The notes under the pieces: generated by a model
What the model saw: only the letters and a program-made list of their open reading frames with translations
What the model was told of the DNA's origin: nothing
Database searches by the model: none
Position numbers and translations under genes: made by a program
In this document: positions 27,124 to 36,268 of the stretch, piece after piece
Position numbering within the stretch: the stretch's first letter is position 1
How the letters are laid out: every line of letters begins with the position of its first letter
NCBI GenBank assembly: GCA_006226495.1
Contig: SBGU01000034.1
Coordinates: 1-64,000 of the forward strand
DNA: 64,000 nt
Source of the DNA: Alphaproteobacteria bacterium
Lineage (GTDB): Bacteria; Pseudomonadota; Alphaproteobacteria; Sphingomonadales; Kordiimonadaceae
Reading direction: 5' to 3'

Positions 27124-28551
27124 CTAGGATGTCACCAGTATGTCGTAATAGAGGTCCGATTTGGTCACGGCGACGGGGCCGTTGCAGGCGCCATTTTCCC
27201 TATCCGTTCGCACAACACGCTTGCGCGCCTTTTCGTCCAGCGCCCGCAGCAGGGGAGGCCAGGGCAAAGTGCCCCATCCCACATCCTTGGACGTTTGGTC
27301 ATCGGTCGGGATAAGCGCAAGTTCGAGATTGACCATTTGTTCGAGCCCCAGTTCCTTGAGGGTCGCATTATGGCTCGCGTGATGGCCGACCTTGTAGATC
27401 ATGGTCCGATGCAGCAGATCGCTCGCGGTAACGGTCCGGCCTTCAAGCTCCCAGCTTACCGTGTGCCAGCCGAGCCAATTTCCAACCTGGGCATCGGCGG
27501 CAAACAGGATGACCGGCCCACCGATGTCTCTCGGTCCCAGCTCGAGGGCGAGAACGAGGCTGGTATTGTTGGTATCCGCATCCAGGTTGAGCGCCAGGTC
27601 GCTGGCAATATCGAGCCAGCTTGTGTCGACCCGCCGCCACTTCTGGGAAATTGCCTTGCCACCGGCTTCATCTGTAACAAAATCGGCCCAGTAGTGGCGA
27701 TGGAAGAAATCCAGGCCCGCGCTCGCTTCCAGCGGGATGGCATAGCCGCCGTCAAAGGGCGCATTGCCAGCACTGAGTGCGTCCTCCAGATTCTGCGCCA
27801 TCGCGACATGGCGCCCAAATTCATAGACTTCGGAGTTGGCCCTGCTGGGCGCGTCTTTAGCGATCAGTTTTTCGTCTCGTGGTGGGCCCAGAACAAAAAA
27901 CCGGGCGGCATTTTCCCTGATCTCGATCGGTGGCTCGCCGGGTTTAAGATAGCGCCGCTTGTCATTTGCCAGGGCCAGCATTGCGTCGCCGCACTTCTTG
28001 AGCTTGGTGCCGCCACCATCGCCATAAAACCCGAGCAGACCATCAAGGCGTTTTGCAAGAGGGTCGTTGTCCCCCGCGAAGGCGATCTGGCCGGATACGG
28101 CGCGCAAGGCGGCCAACGATTGGTAGCGCTTCTTTTTAATTGCGACCTTTTGCGCCAGCGGGTCAGTGTCGTCTTCTGTCCAGGCCAGCCAAACGACGTC
28201 GGCTTGCAACCGGCCCTCAAACTCATTTCGGGCCTGGTAAAATCCGGAGATATGGTCCCAGTGCTCGTGTGTGCCGACAATGACGTCCAGCTTGCCGCCC
28301 GTCTCGGTGACGATATCCCTGGCGACATCCAATATCCGTGCGGAACCACCGGACTGTGCCATATGGACCCCGCAATCGATCAGCATACGGAAAGGTTTGT
28401 CGTCCGGTTGGGGCAGTGTGACCAGGAAACAATCACCCACCCCCAGCCGGTACATACGGATATGAAGGTGCGGCACCGGTGCAGCAGCTCTTGAAGGCTT
28501 GCGGGCTGACCTTACGCGCCGAGGCGAGCGTTTGGAGGGGTTTTTAGCCAC
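27124..28551 (-). CDS. Metallo-beta-lactamase-fold hydrolase (ComEC/Rec2-like MBL domain), partner of dual protease
   Basis: This 475-residue protein has a basic N-terminal tail of about 25 residues and then an MBL fold. LGVGDCFLVTL and MLIDCG form the first strands, and GTHEHWDH (His95, His97, Asp99, His100) is the complete HxHxDH zinc motif. LFAADAQ and VGHHASHN supply later metal ligands in the manner of stand-alone ComEC-like MBL domains. No signal peptide or membrane segment is visible, so it is cytoplasmic. It follows the large protease gene on the same strand with a 12-bp gap, so the two probably form one operon with the protease first. Such MBLs often act on nucleic acids or phosphoesters; the substrate here is unknown. 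MBL-plus-protease pairs are known in some antiphage systems. Confidence 0.8.
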   Translation of the reverse strand: MAKNPSKRSPRRVRSARKPSRAAAPVPHLHIRMYRLGVGDCFLVTLPQPDDKPFRMLIDCGVHMAQSGGSARILDVARDIVTETGGKLDVIVGTHEHWDHISGFYQARNEFEGRLQADVVWLAWTEDDTDPLAQKVAIKKKRYQSLAALRAVSGQIAFAGDNDPLAKRLDGLLGFYGDGGGTKLKKCGDAMLALANDKRRYLKPGEPPIEIRENAARFFVLGPPRDEKLIAKDAPSRANSEVYEFGRHVAMAQNLEDALSAGNAPFDGGYAIPLEASAGLDFFHRHYWADFVTDEAGGKAISQKWRRVDTSWLDIASDLALNLDADTNNTSLVLALELGPRDIGGPVILFAADAQVGNWLGWHTVSWELEGRTVTASDLLHRTMIYKVGHHASHNATLKELGLEQMVNLELALIPTDDQTSKDVGWGTLPWPPLLRALDEKARKRVVRTDRENGACNGPVAVTKSDLYYDILVTS

Positions 28552-28563
28552 TTTCCGTCTCCT

Positions 28564-31500
28564 TCAGTGCCGGTGTGTCAGCGCGAAGGGTTCGCGCAAA
28601 CTGACACGGTCCGAAAAATAGGTGCCAAACACAGCATTTCCGCGCAGCGCCTCGCGGGTGGCTTCCTCGGTTTCGATGCGCGCGCGGCTTCCCAGGCGTT
28701 TGCGGATGACAAATTTGATCTGACCTGCATCAGGGTCAAAAATGATCGTGCAGCCGCCGCGATATGCCGGCCCGGTTTGCGTTCGCCGCCATTTCTGGGT
28801 GAGTTCTATGATTAGTTCCCGGATAGGTCGCCCGCCCGGGCCGATCCGCAGGGCAGTCCTGACGGAATGAACCTCGATTGGCGAAACCCAGCCGGGCTGG
28901 TTGTCGACAGTATCTTTTTGCTGTTTGCCGGCCTTTACCGACGGGCGGACCTTCACGAGGCCGAGTTCCTGAAACTCCTGGCTGGTCATCTTGGTTCCCA
29001 TCAGCAGCGTGTGCAGCCGCTGTGCCCAACTGTTGGAAAACTGGTACGCCTGGAGGCGGTCGTGTCGCTGACTCCAGTCGGCCATCAGGGTTGTCCGATT
29101 CTGCATGATCAGTTCCTGCAGAGTGTTTTCGAGGGCTGTCAGTTGCCAAAGTGGAGGGCGCCACTTGAGGGTGGTTTCGGAAAGATTGGTCACGCCAGGC
29201 GGATATATGCCCCGGTCCCGAAAGGCTGAAATGAAGGCGATCCGATAGCCCAGCCGGTCATCGGGCACGATCTCTGAATCAGCGGTTACAATCGCGCGCA
29301 GATATTCGCCGAAGGTCAGGTCGACCGGCGGGCAATAATCGAGGGCGCGAATGCAGACATTGAGCACACGCATGGCAATCTGGGACGCTTTCTTGGCGAG
29401 CATTGCAGCGAGTCCCGGTGCCAGGTCGCCGTGTGGCAGCACGCCGCTACCGCCTGTTGCGACCTTGATAATGACTTCGGCCTCGCGCTGATAGATACGC
29501 AGGAATGCGTCGAAGACCGCCGAGACAAGCACCGCCCCGCGGGCATGCGATTCTGTGTGCGACGTGTAATCGCTGCGCTTCGGTTTGACGCGGCGCCACA
29601 CGCCATGCTCGTCCGGCTCGGCGATGGCATTTCTGAGCGCACCCCGATTGCCGATCGCCTGGCCAAACTGGGCGGCGATGCCGCCGAGCATGTCTGCCAG
29701 TGTCAGATCGCCGCGGGTCCGGGTAATTTCGAAGGCAAGGACATCATCCATCATGAAATGCTGAAACAGGGCAACGATGTCGGCAAACGCTTCGTGAAAG
29801 GCGAGCATGTCGTCGTTGGTCGGTTCACCGAACCGGGGGTGCAGGCCATCCAGCAGGGCATGCGACATTTCATGTGCGACAATGTCGTGCGAAAGACAGG
29901 TGAAGATCAGGCCGCCTGGCAGCTCATCGCCAACATCCTCATTCTTTGCGTTGAAATAGCCGAACAACAGCGCTTTTTTGACCGGGCTATAATAGGCATT
30001 CGGTTCCCGAAGAGCATGGGGATACACCCTCAGCCGCCGGACAAAGTTGGACTGGAATGTGCCCTGGGAAACTTCGGTCTGCTCCGACCAGAGCGCGGGA
30101 CGCCCCAACGCCCGCTCGAAGGTCTCGATTGTCTGCATGCAAACCGCATAAACCATTTGCTGGTGGAACTGCGGGTTGCCTTCTGAAGGGGCCAATCCGT
30201 TCTGGGCCAGCAGATAGGGCGCGTTCAGGTCGACGGGTGCATAGGCTGCGCTTGCCGGCGGGTCGATATCGACAACTTCAAGATATTCCCCCACGGGGCC
30301 CGGCATCAGTCCGTCTTCCCATCTGACGGGCAGGGTCCGTTCCCTGAGGTGGAAATAGTCAAGGTTGGTCGAGATGGACGGATCGATAGAATAGACACGC
30401 AGGTTGCGTGCCTCGGGCTTTGGAACCGTGACCGTGAATGCCGCCACGCCCGGGGGTGGGGCCGCGACAGTCAGTGGCGCCTTTTGCGGCGTTGTGGCTG
30501 GTGCGCCTCGGGCAGATGCCGTCCCGCTTGTGGTTGTGCGGCTACCGCCGGCGCCGAATATCGCCGATTTCAGTTTGCCTGATGCATCCGCACTGTCCGC
30601 CAGTGCCGCAAGGATTTGCCTGCCTTCTCGTGAGTCCGGCGCAATATTGTCTTCCGGATCAAGCCCCAGGTCGTCAAGAACCTGTTCAAGGTCGCGCGAA
30701 CGCTGGGTGATCTGCAGGGCTTCCAATTCAAGCATTTCTGTCGTCGCTGATGCCTCAATACCAAGTCCAAGCAACAATCGGATAAGGCCAAACGCCGCAG
30801 TGTCCTTTTTCTGGCGGGTCAGGCTCGCAATATCTGCCGGCGCAAGCTCGAGCGCGCTGCGCGCTCGCAGTTTGCCGGCGCCGAGTTCTTTTTTGTAGGG
30901 GGCGGGCGACGCGGCACTGTCTTGCAGCGCGGCACGAACGAGTTCCACCCGCTGCCACGCTTCATCGCCGGTCAGGGTCTCGAGGTAATCAATATTCTTC
31001 TGCATCCACAAGGCCGCGGCTGCGGCAATCTGCGGCGTGGCGGACGACGTGCCGCCTCCGTCGCGGTCGAATTGGTCGCGACAGCCGAATTTTGCCCATG
31101 GAACATTCGGTGTGAAAGCCGATATGGCCGTGTCCATGCGTGACTGCGGGCCATAGTTGCCCTGCATCACATTGCCTTTGAGATTGGTATAGGGGCTTCC
31201 GTGCGCCATCACGCCGCAGGCCGCCATGACCCGGCGGAAACGGGCGGGATAGACGAGAAAATGTGTCGGCAGGTCATTGTAGTTGTTGCCGGCGGCGGTC
31301 ACGATGAAGATGCCTTTGTCATACAGTGCATTCACCGCATCGGCCCATGCCCGGGAAGCCAACCCTCCCATGCTCATGGTAATGACATGACAGCGCGTTG
31401 CCGGATCTGCCGAAAGCCCGTGGATATAATCGAATGCTCGCGCGATCGCGCTGGTCTTGAACAATACAACAGATTTGGAAACCCGGATCGGCACGACCTC

Positions 31501-32208
31501 AAAATTGGCGGCGCCGCCGATGGCAATTTTCCTTGTCCCGAATATGGCTTCGTTCCCGGCAAGCAGGGCCAGGGTCGCGACGCCATGCCCGTGGTTGGGC
31601 AGGATCACGCCGCCGGGCCGGTCGATGGCACAATCGCCACCTTCGACAAAATTCCTGGCCAGGTCGGTGCGCAGCCGCCTCGGGCGCGAGACATGGTCCG
31701 GGTCAAAGCCGGTATCGAGATGGGCTATTCTTATCGCGGCCTCGTCGATATTGAGCGCCTCCCTTGCCGCCAGAAGTCCGGAATGCCCCTCATTCAGAAA
31801 CCACAAGTCATCGTCTTCAACCCGTTCGAAAGGAGCGCCTTTCTGTGGCACTGGTGTCCCGCACTGGCCCTGTAACGCATTGAAATCAGCATCACGCGCG
31901 CCCCACATCCACTGCTGCTCCATATCCGGTTCAGCAAATTCGATATGGGCGCCGCCCGACAACCCCAACCCGGTCCCGACCGCCGCATGGCAGGCGTCCC
32001 AAGGGTTGATAGTGTCCCCCTGCAGTTCCAGCTCGTGCCAGATCGCGGCTTCGGTACGGCGCCGCAAACCACGCTGGCTGCCCCCCGTCTCTGGTGTGAT
32101 ACTTGGCATCATGGGTTTCGCCTTGAAACCAAGTTTGGCATTCCCTGCCAATGCCAGGGACCCTGTGGTTTCCGCCATCACACCTTTGATCAGAATATTT
32201 GTCGTCAT
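28564..32208 (-). CDS. Dual peptidase: subtilisin-like (S8) domain fused to a gluzincin (HExxH) metalloprotease domain
   Basis: Numbering uses the first in-frame ATG at 32241, which gives 1225 residues. I prefer the ATG at 32208, eleven codons later, because GACGGGGGC precedes it. The first half is an S8 peptidase with Asp176 (IAHLDTGFD), His219 (HGHGVATLALLAG), oxyanion Asn319 (TAAGN) and Ser399 (GGGTSSATP). A linker rich in Ala, Thr and Pro covers about 550-605. The second half has a zinc site of gluzincin type: HEMSH (His790, Glu791, His794) and, 23 residues later, EAFAD with Glu817. Residues 820-1225 are alpha-rich with basic stretches and no known domain by eye. There is no signal peptide. 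Both active sites look intact, which is rare in one chain. The MBL gene follows directly. Confidence 0.8.
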   Translation of the reverse strand: MTTNILIKGVMAETTGSLALAGNAKLGFKAKPMMPSITPETGGSQRGLRRRTEAAIWHELELQGDTINPWDACHAAVGTGLGLSGGAHIEFAEPDMEQQWMWGARDADFNALQGQCGTPVPQKGAPFERVEDDDLWFLNEGHSGLLAAREALNIDEAAIRIAHLDTGFDPDHVSRPRRLRTDLARNFVEGGDCAIDRPGGVILPNHGHGVATLALLAGNEAIFGTRKIAIGGAANFEVVPIRVSKSVVLFKTSAIARAFDYIHGLSADPATRCHVITMSMGGLASRAWADAVNALYDKGIFIVTAAGNNYNDLPTHFLVYPARFRRVMAACGVMAHGSPYTNLKGNVMQGNYGPQSRMDTAISAFTPNVPWAKFGCRDQFDRDGGGTSSATPQIAAAAALWMQKNIDYLETLTGDEAWQRVELVRAALQDSAASPAPYKKELGAGKLRARSALELAPADIASLTRQKKDTAAFGLIRLLLGLGIEASATTEMLELEALQITQRSRDLEQVLDDLGLDPEDNIAPDSREGRQILAALADSADASGKLKSAIFGAGGSRTTTSGTASARGAPATTPQKAPLTVAAPPPGVAAFTVTVPKPEARNLRVYSIDPSISTNLDYFHLRERTLPVRWEDGLMPGPVGEYLEVVDIDPPASAAYAPVDLNAPYLLAQNGLAPSEGNPQFHQQMVYAVCMQTIETFERALGRPALWSEQTEVSQGTFQSNFVRRLRVYPHALREPNAYYSPVKKALLFGYFNAKNEDVGDELPGGLIFTCLSHDIVAHEMSHALLDGLHPRFGEPTNDDMLAFHEAFADIVALFQHFMMDDVLAFEITRTRGDLTLADMLGGIAAQFGQAIGNRGALRNAIAEPDEHGVWRRVKPKRSDYTSHTESHARGAVLVSAVFDAFLRIYQREAEVIIKVATGGSGVLPHGDLAPGLAAMLAKKASQIAMRVLNVCIRALDYCPPVDLTFGEYLRAIVTADSEIVPDDRLGYRIAFISAFRDRGIYPPGVTNLSETTLKWRPPLWQLTALENTLQELIMQNRTTLMADWSQRHDRLQAYQFSNSWAQRLHTLLMGTKMTSQEFQELGLVKVRPSVKAGKQQKDTVDNQPGWVSPIEVHSVRTALRIGPGGRPIRELIIELTQKWRRTQTGPAYRGGCTIIFDPDAGQIKFVIRKRLGSRARIETEEATREALRGNAVFGTYFSDRVSLREPFALTHRH

Positions 32209-32241
32209 CGAAGCCCCCGTCGCCCTAACGGATTGAGACAT

Positions 32242-32666
32242 TGCTGTCGCGCTTTATGCCCCTGCCGTATTCTTCAACGACCTGTTCGTGTCATTCGGCC
32301 AATGGAAGGTGTCTCTACCGAATGGGCTTGTTGCCAAGCTGACGAAGCATACTGGCCATACAAAACGCAAAACGGACTTACAGAAATGGAATATCGGAGG
32401 GCACCCCAATATACACCTATCAGGGTTTTATGCACCCATTAATAGCCATAATGATGCCCCTATGGTGGTGCCGGTGGTCGGAGCGTCTGGGGGCAGGGAC
32501 ATTTTTGGCGCTGGGCAGGCGCCGCTTAAACTGACGCGATATTGTGGCATCGTTAAACCGCAATGGCAGAATTGTCCCGCAGTGCTGGCTAATGATGCTG
32601 CGCAACCTTCCGGCTTCTGGGCAAAGATATTTCTGCTCGGTACAATCGCGAAATGGCTGATGCGCC
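32242..32666. other. Intergenic region upstream of the dual protease
   Basis: About 425 bp, noticeably richer in A and T than its neighbours, between the start of the protease gene and the stop of the M28-like gene (both on the minus strand). It should hold the promoter of the protease/MBL operon. I see no gene, repeat or convincing operator in it. Confidence 0.4.
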
Positions 32667-33986
32667 CTAAGCCGCGCGGTTTGCCACCTCGAACACCAGT
32701 TTGCGGAAGCCTTCGGCTGCGGCAATGGTGGCCGGTACATTGAGACAGCGTTCATCGTCTTCCGCGATATGGTGGTACCGGTGAATGCCGAACACACCCG
32801 CAGCCAGCTTGTAGCCGGCCTTTACCACTTCATCCAGTTCACCTGCGGTCAGGAAATCGGTCGAGATCGGTGCCTCGTAGCCGGGTTGGCCTTCGAATAT
32901 CGTGCGGGCAAGCGGCAGAAGCTCGGGGGAGATCGACAGGAACCGCTGGCTGTCCACGCCCGGCAGCGGCAGCCAGTGGCCCGGAATTTCATGCCAGTCG
33001 CGCGCGGCGACATTGGCGCCCACATGCAGCCAGAAATCGGTTCTGGCGGTCGGCGGCGCAATCTGTTTCATGGCCTCTGCCGCACCCAGATATTCATATT
33101 CATGGCCGGTATTGCAGATGAAGGCCAGGTCGTGGTTCGGCAGCGCCGTGCGCGCCCACCGGGCGAGGTCCAGCCAGGCCGCGACGCCGGGCCCCCGTTC
33201 CGCTGCACAGCCGAACCAGCCGGAACGCGGGGTGGAAATGGCGAGCCAGCGGCCCTTGCCGCGGTTGAGCCTGCCAACAAAATTGAAGGCCGGGCGTTTG
33301 CCGCCGGCGCCGTCAATGCTCAGACGCGCTTCCGTCCCGGTCATGGCGGCCGCGAGGAAAGGATCGGCGTGCTCCGGTGCGATCAGCGCGACCGGCCCTG
33401 CGAACATGGGTTTGCGGCCATCGGTGTTCAGCGCGATCACCTTGCCGGTCGGGCCATTCGTGATGGCAACCGCGGCCTTGGCACCGCCCGCAAACGCGGC
33501 TTCAATGGGACCGCGCGCGGCTTTCGACAGCATGGATGACCAGCGGCCATGGGCCAGATCGACAAGCGCGATTGCGCCTTCGAGCGAACCGGCGGCTCGC
33601 CCTTTCGCATCAACCCTGACCAGCCGGCCCGTCACGCCGCCAGGGCCTGTGGGCATTGCAATCGGCTGGGGATAAATGGGGGCCACAGTGTCGCCGCAGG
33701 CAAATTCGGCGGTGGTTTCTTCGAAAAAGGGCACGTCGAATGTCTGGCGTTCGACTGTATAGCCCGCTTTTTCCAGTTCACCCGCCAGCCAGTTGCCGCA
33801 AGCGGTGTCGCCCGCGCCGCCCGCCCGTTTGTTGCCGAAGCCGACATAGCGCAGGAGGTCCGCCTCAACCGTATCTGCAGTTGGTGCCGGCAGTGACGCC
33901 TGCGCCGATGCCTTTACGCCCAGCGAGCACAAGGAAAGTGCCGCCGCGGTGCCGCCGAGAAAGGTGCGTCTGCTGGTTTGGGTCAT
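32667..33986 (-). CDS. M28-like exported peptidase homologue, probably missing zinc ligands
   Basis: This 439-residue protein starts with a Tat-type signal (TSRRTFLGGTAAALSL), so it is periplasmic. The arrangement follows M28 peptidases: N-terminal peptidase-fold segments (GNWLAGELEKAGYTVERQTF), a PA-like insert (EGAIALVDL, KAAVAITNG) and the second half of the peptidase fold. Where M28 enzymes have the HxD zinc motif this protein has STPRSGW, and the Glu-Glu motif region reads CNTGHEYEYLGA. The late His survives (YHHIAEDDE). It therefore may be a non-classical or inactive member. The gene follows the MFS gene by 31 bp; the pair lies behind a GntR operator, so it belongs to the same regulon. 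Confidence 0.65.
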   Translation of the reverse strand: MTQTSRRTFLGGTAAALSLCSLGVKASAQASLPAPTADTVEADLLRYVGFGNKRAGGAGDTACGNWLAGELEKAGYTVERQTFDVPFFEETTAEFACGDTVAPIYPQPIAMPTGPGGVTGRLVRVDAKGRAAGSLEGAIALVDLAHGRWSSMLSKAARGPIEAAFAGGAKAAVAITNGPTGKVIALNTDGRKPMFAGPVALIAPEHADPFLAAAMTGTEARLSIDGAGGKRPAFNFVGRLNRGKGRWLAISTPRSGWFGCAAERGPGVAAWLDLARWARTALPNHDLAFICNTGHEYEYLGAAEAMKQIAPPTARTDFWLHVGANVAARDWHEIPGHWLPLPGVDSQRFLSISPELLPLARTIFEGQPGYEAPISTDFLTAGELDEVVKAGYKLAAGVFGIHRYHHIAEDDERCLNVPATIAAAEGFRKLVFEVANRAA

Positions 33987-34017
33987 TGTGAAGCCTTTCG
34001 GTTTGGGTTGCGCAGCG

Positions 34018-35331
34018 TCAGTCGGTCCAGGTTTGCGGCCGCGTGCGCGCACGCCGGGCCAGCAAAAGCACACTGACGAACGAGACGGCACACATGGCCG
34101 CCAGATACAGGGAGATCGGCAGGTTCGACTGGCTGCGTGCGAACAGGGCCGTGGCGATGATGGGGGCAAAACCGCCGCCCACCGTGGCGCCGATCTGGTA
34201 GCCAAGCGACGCGCCGGAATAGCGCACCGATTTCGGGAACAGTTCGGCGAACAGGGCCGCCTGCGGGCCATACATCATGGCAATGAACAACAGGGCCACC
34301 GATATGGCGATCACCACCTGCAGCGGCTCGGTACTGTCGATCAGGGGAAACAGGACAAAGGCCCAGAGGCCCGACAGCAGGGCGCCCAGAAGGAAAATGC
34401 CGCGCCGGCCATAGCGGTCGGATATCGCGCCGCAAGCCATCAAGGCCGGGATCATCAGGATACTGGCCACCATCACGGCATACAGAAGCACATTGCGCTC
34501 AATGCCCATGGTCGCGGTGCCGTAGGCAACGGCATAGGTGATGGCGATATAGAAACAGGTATTGTTGGCGACAAAGGCACCCCCCGCCAGCAGGATTTCG
34601 CGCCAGTGACCACGGGCGGCTTCGGCGAGCGGGGAGCGACGTTTTTCCGCGCTCTCCAGCGGCGCGAGGGCGCCTTCTTCCGCCGCAGGTTCCGACACAT
34701 TGACATGGATCGCCAGGCCGATGCCGATCAGGATCACACTCAAGAGGAAGCCGATGCGCCAGCCCCAGTCCATGAAGGCACTGTCGGTGGTCAGCGAACT
34801 GACCAGCAGGAAAACCGAATTCGCCATCACCACACCCAGCGGCACGCCGACCTGGACAAAACTGCCATAAAAGCCGCGTCGGTGTTTTGGCGCCGTTTCA
34901 ATGGCCAGGAGGGCGGCACCACCCCACTGGCCGCCGACCGCGAGGCCCTGTGCGATCCGCAGCACAACAAGCATGAGCGGCGCCAGTACGCCGATGCTGG
35001 AATAGCTGGGCAAAAGGCCGATCAGGGTGGTGGAAATGCCCATCAGGAACATGGCGAACACCAGCGCGCGCTTGCGCCCGAAAATATCGCCATAGTGGCC
35101 GAACACCATGCCGCCGATCGGGCGGGCGATGAAGCCGACCGCAAAGGCGCTGAAGGATGCGATCTGGGCCATGAAGGGCGGCAGGTCTGCCGGGAAGAAC
35201 AGTTTCGGGAAAACAAGCGCGGCGGCCGTGCCATAAATGAAAAAGTCGTACCATTCGACGGCGGCACCCGCAGATGCCATGGCGGCGACCTTGAAGCCCG
35301 GCGCTTTACCGGATTCGACTGAATCAGACAT
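34018..35331 (-). CDS. MFS transporter, metabolite:H+ symporter (MHS) type
   Basis: This 437-residue carrier has 12 predicted membrane spans. The opening GAAVEWYDFFIYGTAAALVF is the hallmark of the MHS branch, which carries organic acids and small zwitterions such as citrate, proline, alpha-ketoglutarate or shikimate. GHYGDIFGRKRALV provides the loop 2-3 signature and RIAQGLAVGGQWGGA a TM4-5 motif. It diverges from the gntR gene across a 143-bp gap containing the operator TTGTACGACAA and is followed by the M28-like gene. Probable role is uptake of a product released in the periplasm by the neighbouring hydrolases. Confidence 0.88.
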   Translation of the reverse strand: MSDSVESGKAPGFKVAAMASAGAAVEWYDFFIYGTAAALVFPKLFFPADLPPFMAQIASFSAFAVGFIARPIGGMVFGHYGDIFGRKRALVFAMFLMGISTTLIGLLPSYSSIGVLAPLMLVVLRIAQGLAVGGQWGGAALLAIETAPKHRRGFYGSFVQVGVPLGVVMANSVFLLVSSLTTDSAFMDWGWRIGFLLSVILIGIGLAIHVNVSEPAAEEGALAPLESAEKRRSPLAEAARGHWREILLAGGAFVANNTCFYIAITYAVAYGTATMGIERNVLLYAVMVASILMIPALMACGAISDRYGRRGIFLLGALLSGLWAFVLFPLIDSTEPLQVVIAISVALLFIAMMYGPQAALFAELFPKSVRYSGASLGYQIGATVGGGFAPIIATALFARSQSNLPISLYLAAMCAVSFVSVLLLARRARTRPQTWTD

Positions 35332-35400
35332 TGGTTCTCCCCAGAACTTTGAAACACTTCCCGGGCCGACCTTCGTTCACACGCGACTGAATGTCAATAA

Positions 35401-35411
35401 TTGTACGACAA
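35401..35411 (-). promoter_or_regulatory. GntR operator TTGTACGACAA (site 1)
   Basis: This inverted repeat fits the FadR-subfamily consensus TNGTNNNACNA. It lies between the divergent MFS and gntR starts. Read toward the MFS gene it is TTGTCGTACAA followed closely by TTGACA, a -35-like box, exactly as at 37477 and 43914. It probably controls both the MFS/M28 operon and gntR itself. Confidence 0.65.
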
Positions 35412-35474
35412 TATTCGAATCATTGTTTGATTGCCCCTTGAGTGGTGGCGATGCCTCGGCTAACATGCCGGGCC

Positions 35475-36245
35475 ATGAGCGATAGTCATTTGAAAAAGGC
35501 CGATGCGGCCAAAGCGGAAGCCGACGAACCTGCCGGCAAGCGCACCATGGTTTCAGCGGACGACGTGGCGGAAGAATTGCGCCACCGCATCCAGACCAAC
35601 GAGCTTGCGCCCGGCGAATGGCTGCGCGAGGCGCGGGTTTGCAGCGAATTTGGTGTCGGGCGGTCGATCGCGCGCCGGGCGCTGCGCACCCTGGGCGAAG
35701 ATGGCCTTGTCGAGATCGAGGAAAATCGCGGCGCGCGTGTTTCGGCGACGACGGTCGAGGAAGTTTTCGATCTGTATGAGGTGCGGGCAGCGCTTTATGG
35801 CCTTGCCGCCCGCTTCGCCTGCTTGCGCATGTCGGATGAAGCCATCGCGCAGGTGCTGCAGGATATCGACCGGCTTTTGGAAGCGGCGGCGTCAGACGAT
35901 GCCGCCGAACATATTATCGAGCTCAGCGAAGGCATTTTCAGCGACATCGCCCAATATGCGAGCCCGGATGCCCAGCGCATGATTGCTTCGATTCGCCGCA
36001 AGACGCGCTTCCACTTTTCCTATGTCGCGCTTGCCCTGAACGCAAACGGGCCGGGCCCGTATGGCTATTGGCGACAGGTGCGGGCCGCGCTTGCGAAGCG
36101 CGATGTAGACGGCGCCAGCCAGGCCGCGCGCGACATCCTTTATTTCATGCAGGGCGAAGTCGCCCGCATCATGCTGTCGCAGGGACGGCGCACACAGGCG
36201 CCCAAGGCGGCAACGCGGCCACGGAAACTGGCCGGCCAGGGCTGA
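35475..36245 (+). CDS. GntR-family transcriptional regulator (FadR/FCD subfamily)
   Basis: This 256-residue regulator has a winged helix-turn-helix at about residues 28-95 (ADDVAEELRHRIQTNELAPG, REARVCSEFGVGRSIARRAL, LVEIEENRGARV). An all-helical FCD-type effector domain follows at about 100-235 (VFDLYEVRAALYGLAARFAC). The ATG at 35475 has no obvious ribosome-binding site; a GTG at 35442 would add eleven residues. The operator 64 bp upstream suggests autoregulation, and matching operators at 37477 and 43914 suggest control of the surrounding genes. The effector is probably an organic acid or CoA ester, as for other FCD members. The next gene follows after 23 bp. Confidence 0.85.
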   Translation: MSDSHLKKADAAKAEADEPAGKRTMVSADDVAEELRHRIQTNELAPGEWLREARVCSEFGVGRSIARRALRTLGEDGLVEIEENRGARVSATTVEEVFDLYEVRAALYGLAARFACLRMSDEAIAQVLQDIDRLLEAAASDDAAEHIIELSEGIFSDIAQYASPDAQRMIASIRRKTRFHFSYVALALNANGPGPYGYWRQVRAALAKRDVDGASQAARDILYFMQGEVARIMLSQGRRTQAPKAATRPRKLAGQG

Positions 36246-36268
36246 CTATCACGACAAGGGAGAAGGGG

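Noticed and set aside
27097-28494. 465-codon plus-strand frame opposite the MBL gene
   Set aside because: The minus-strand frame has the HxHxDH motif and tight spacing to the protease gene; the plus-strand product resembles nothing.
27124-32241. Assignment of the protease/MBL pair as a complete Avs1 system
   Set aside because: No STAND NTPase gene lies on either side, and the protease is of a different build.
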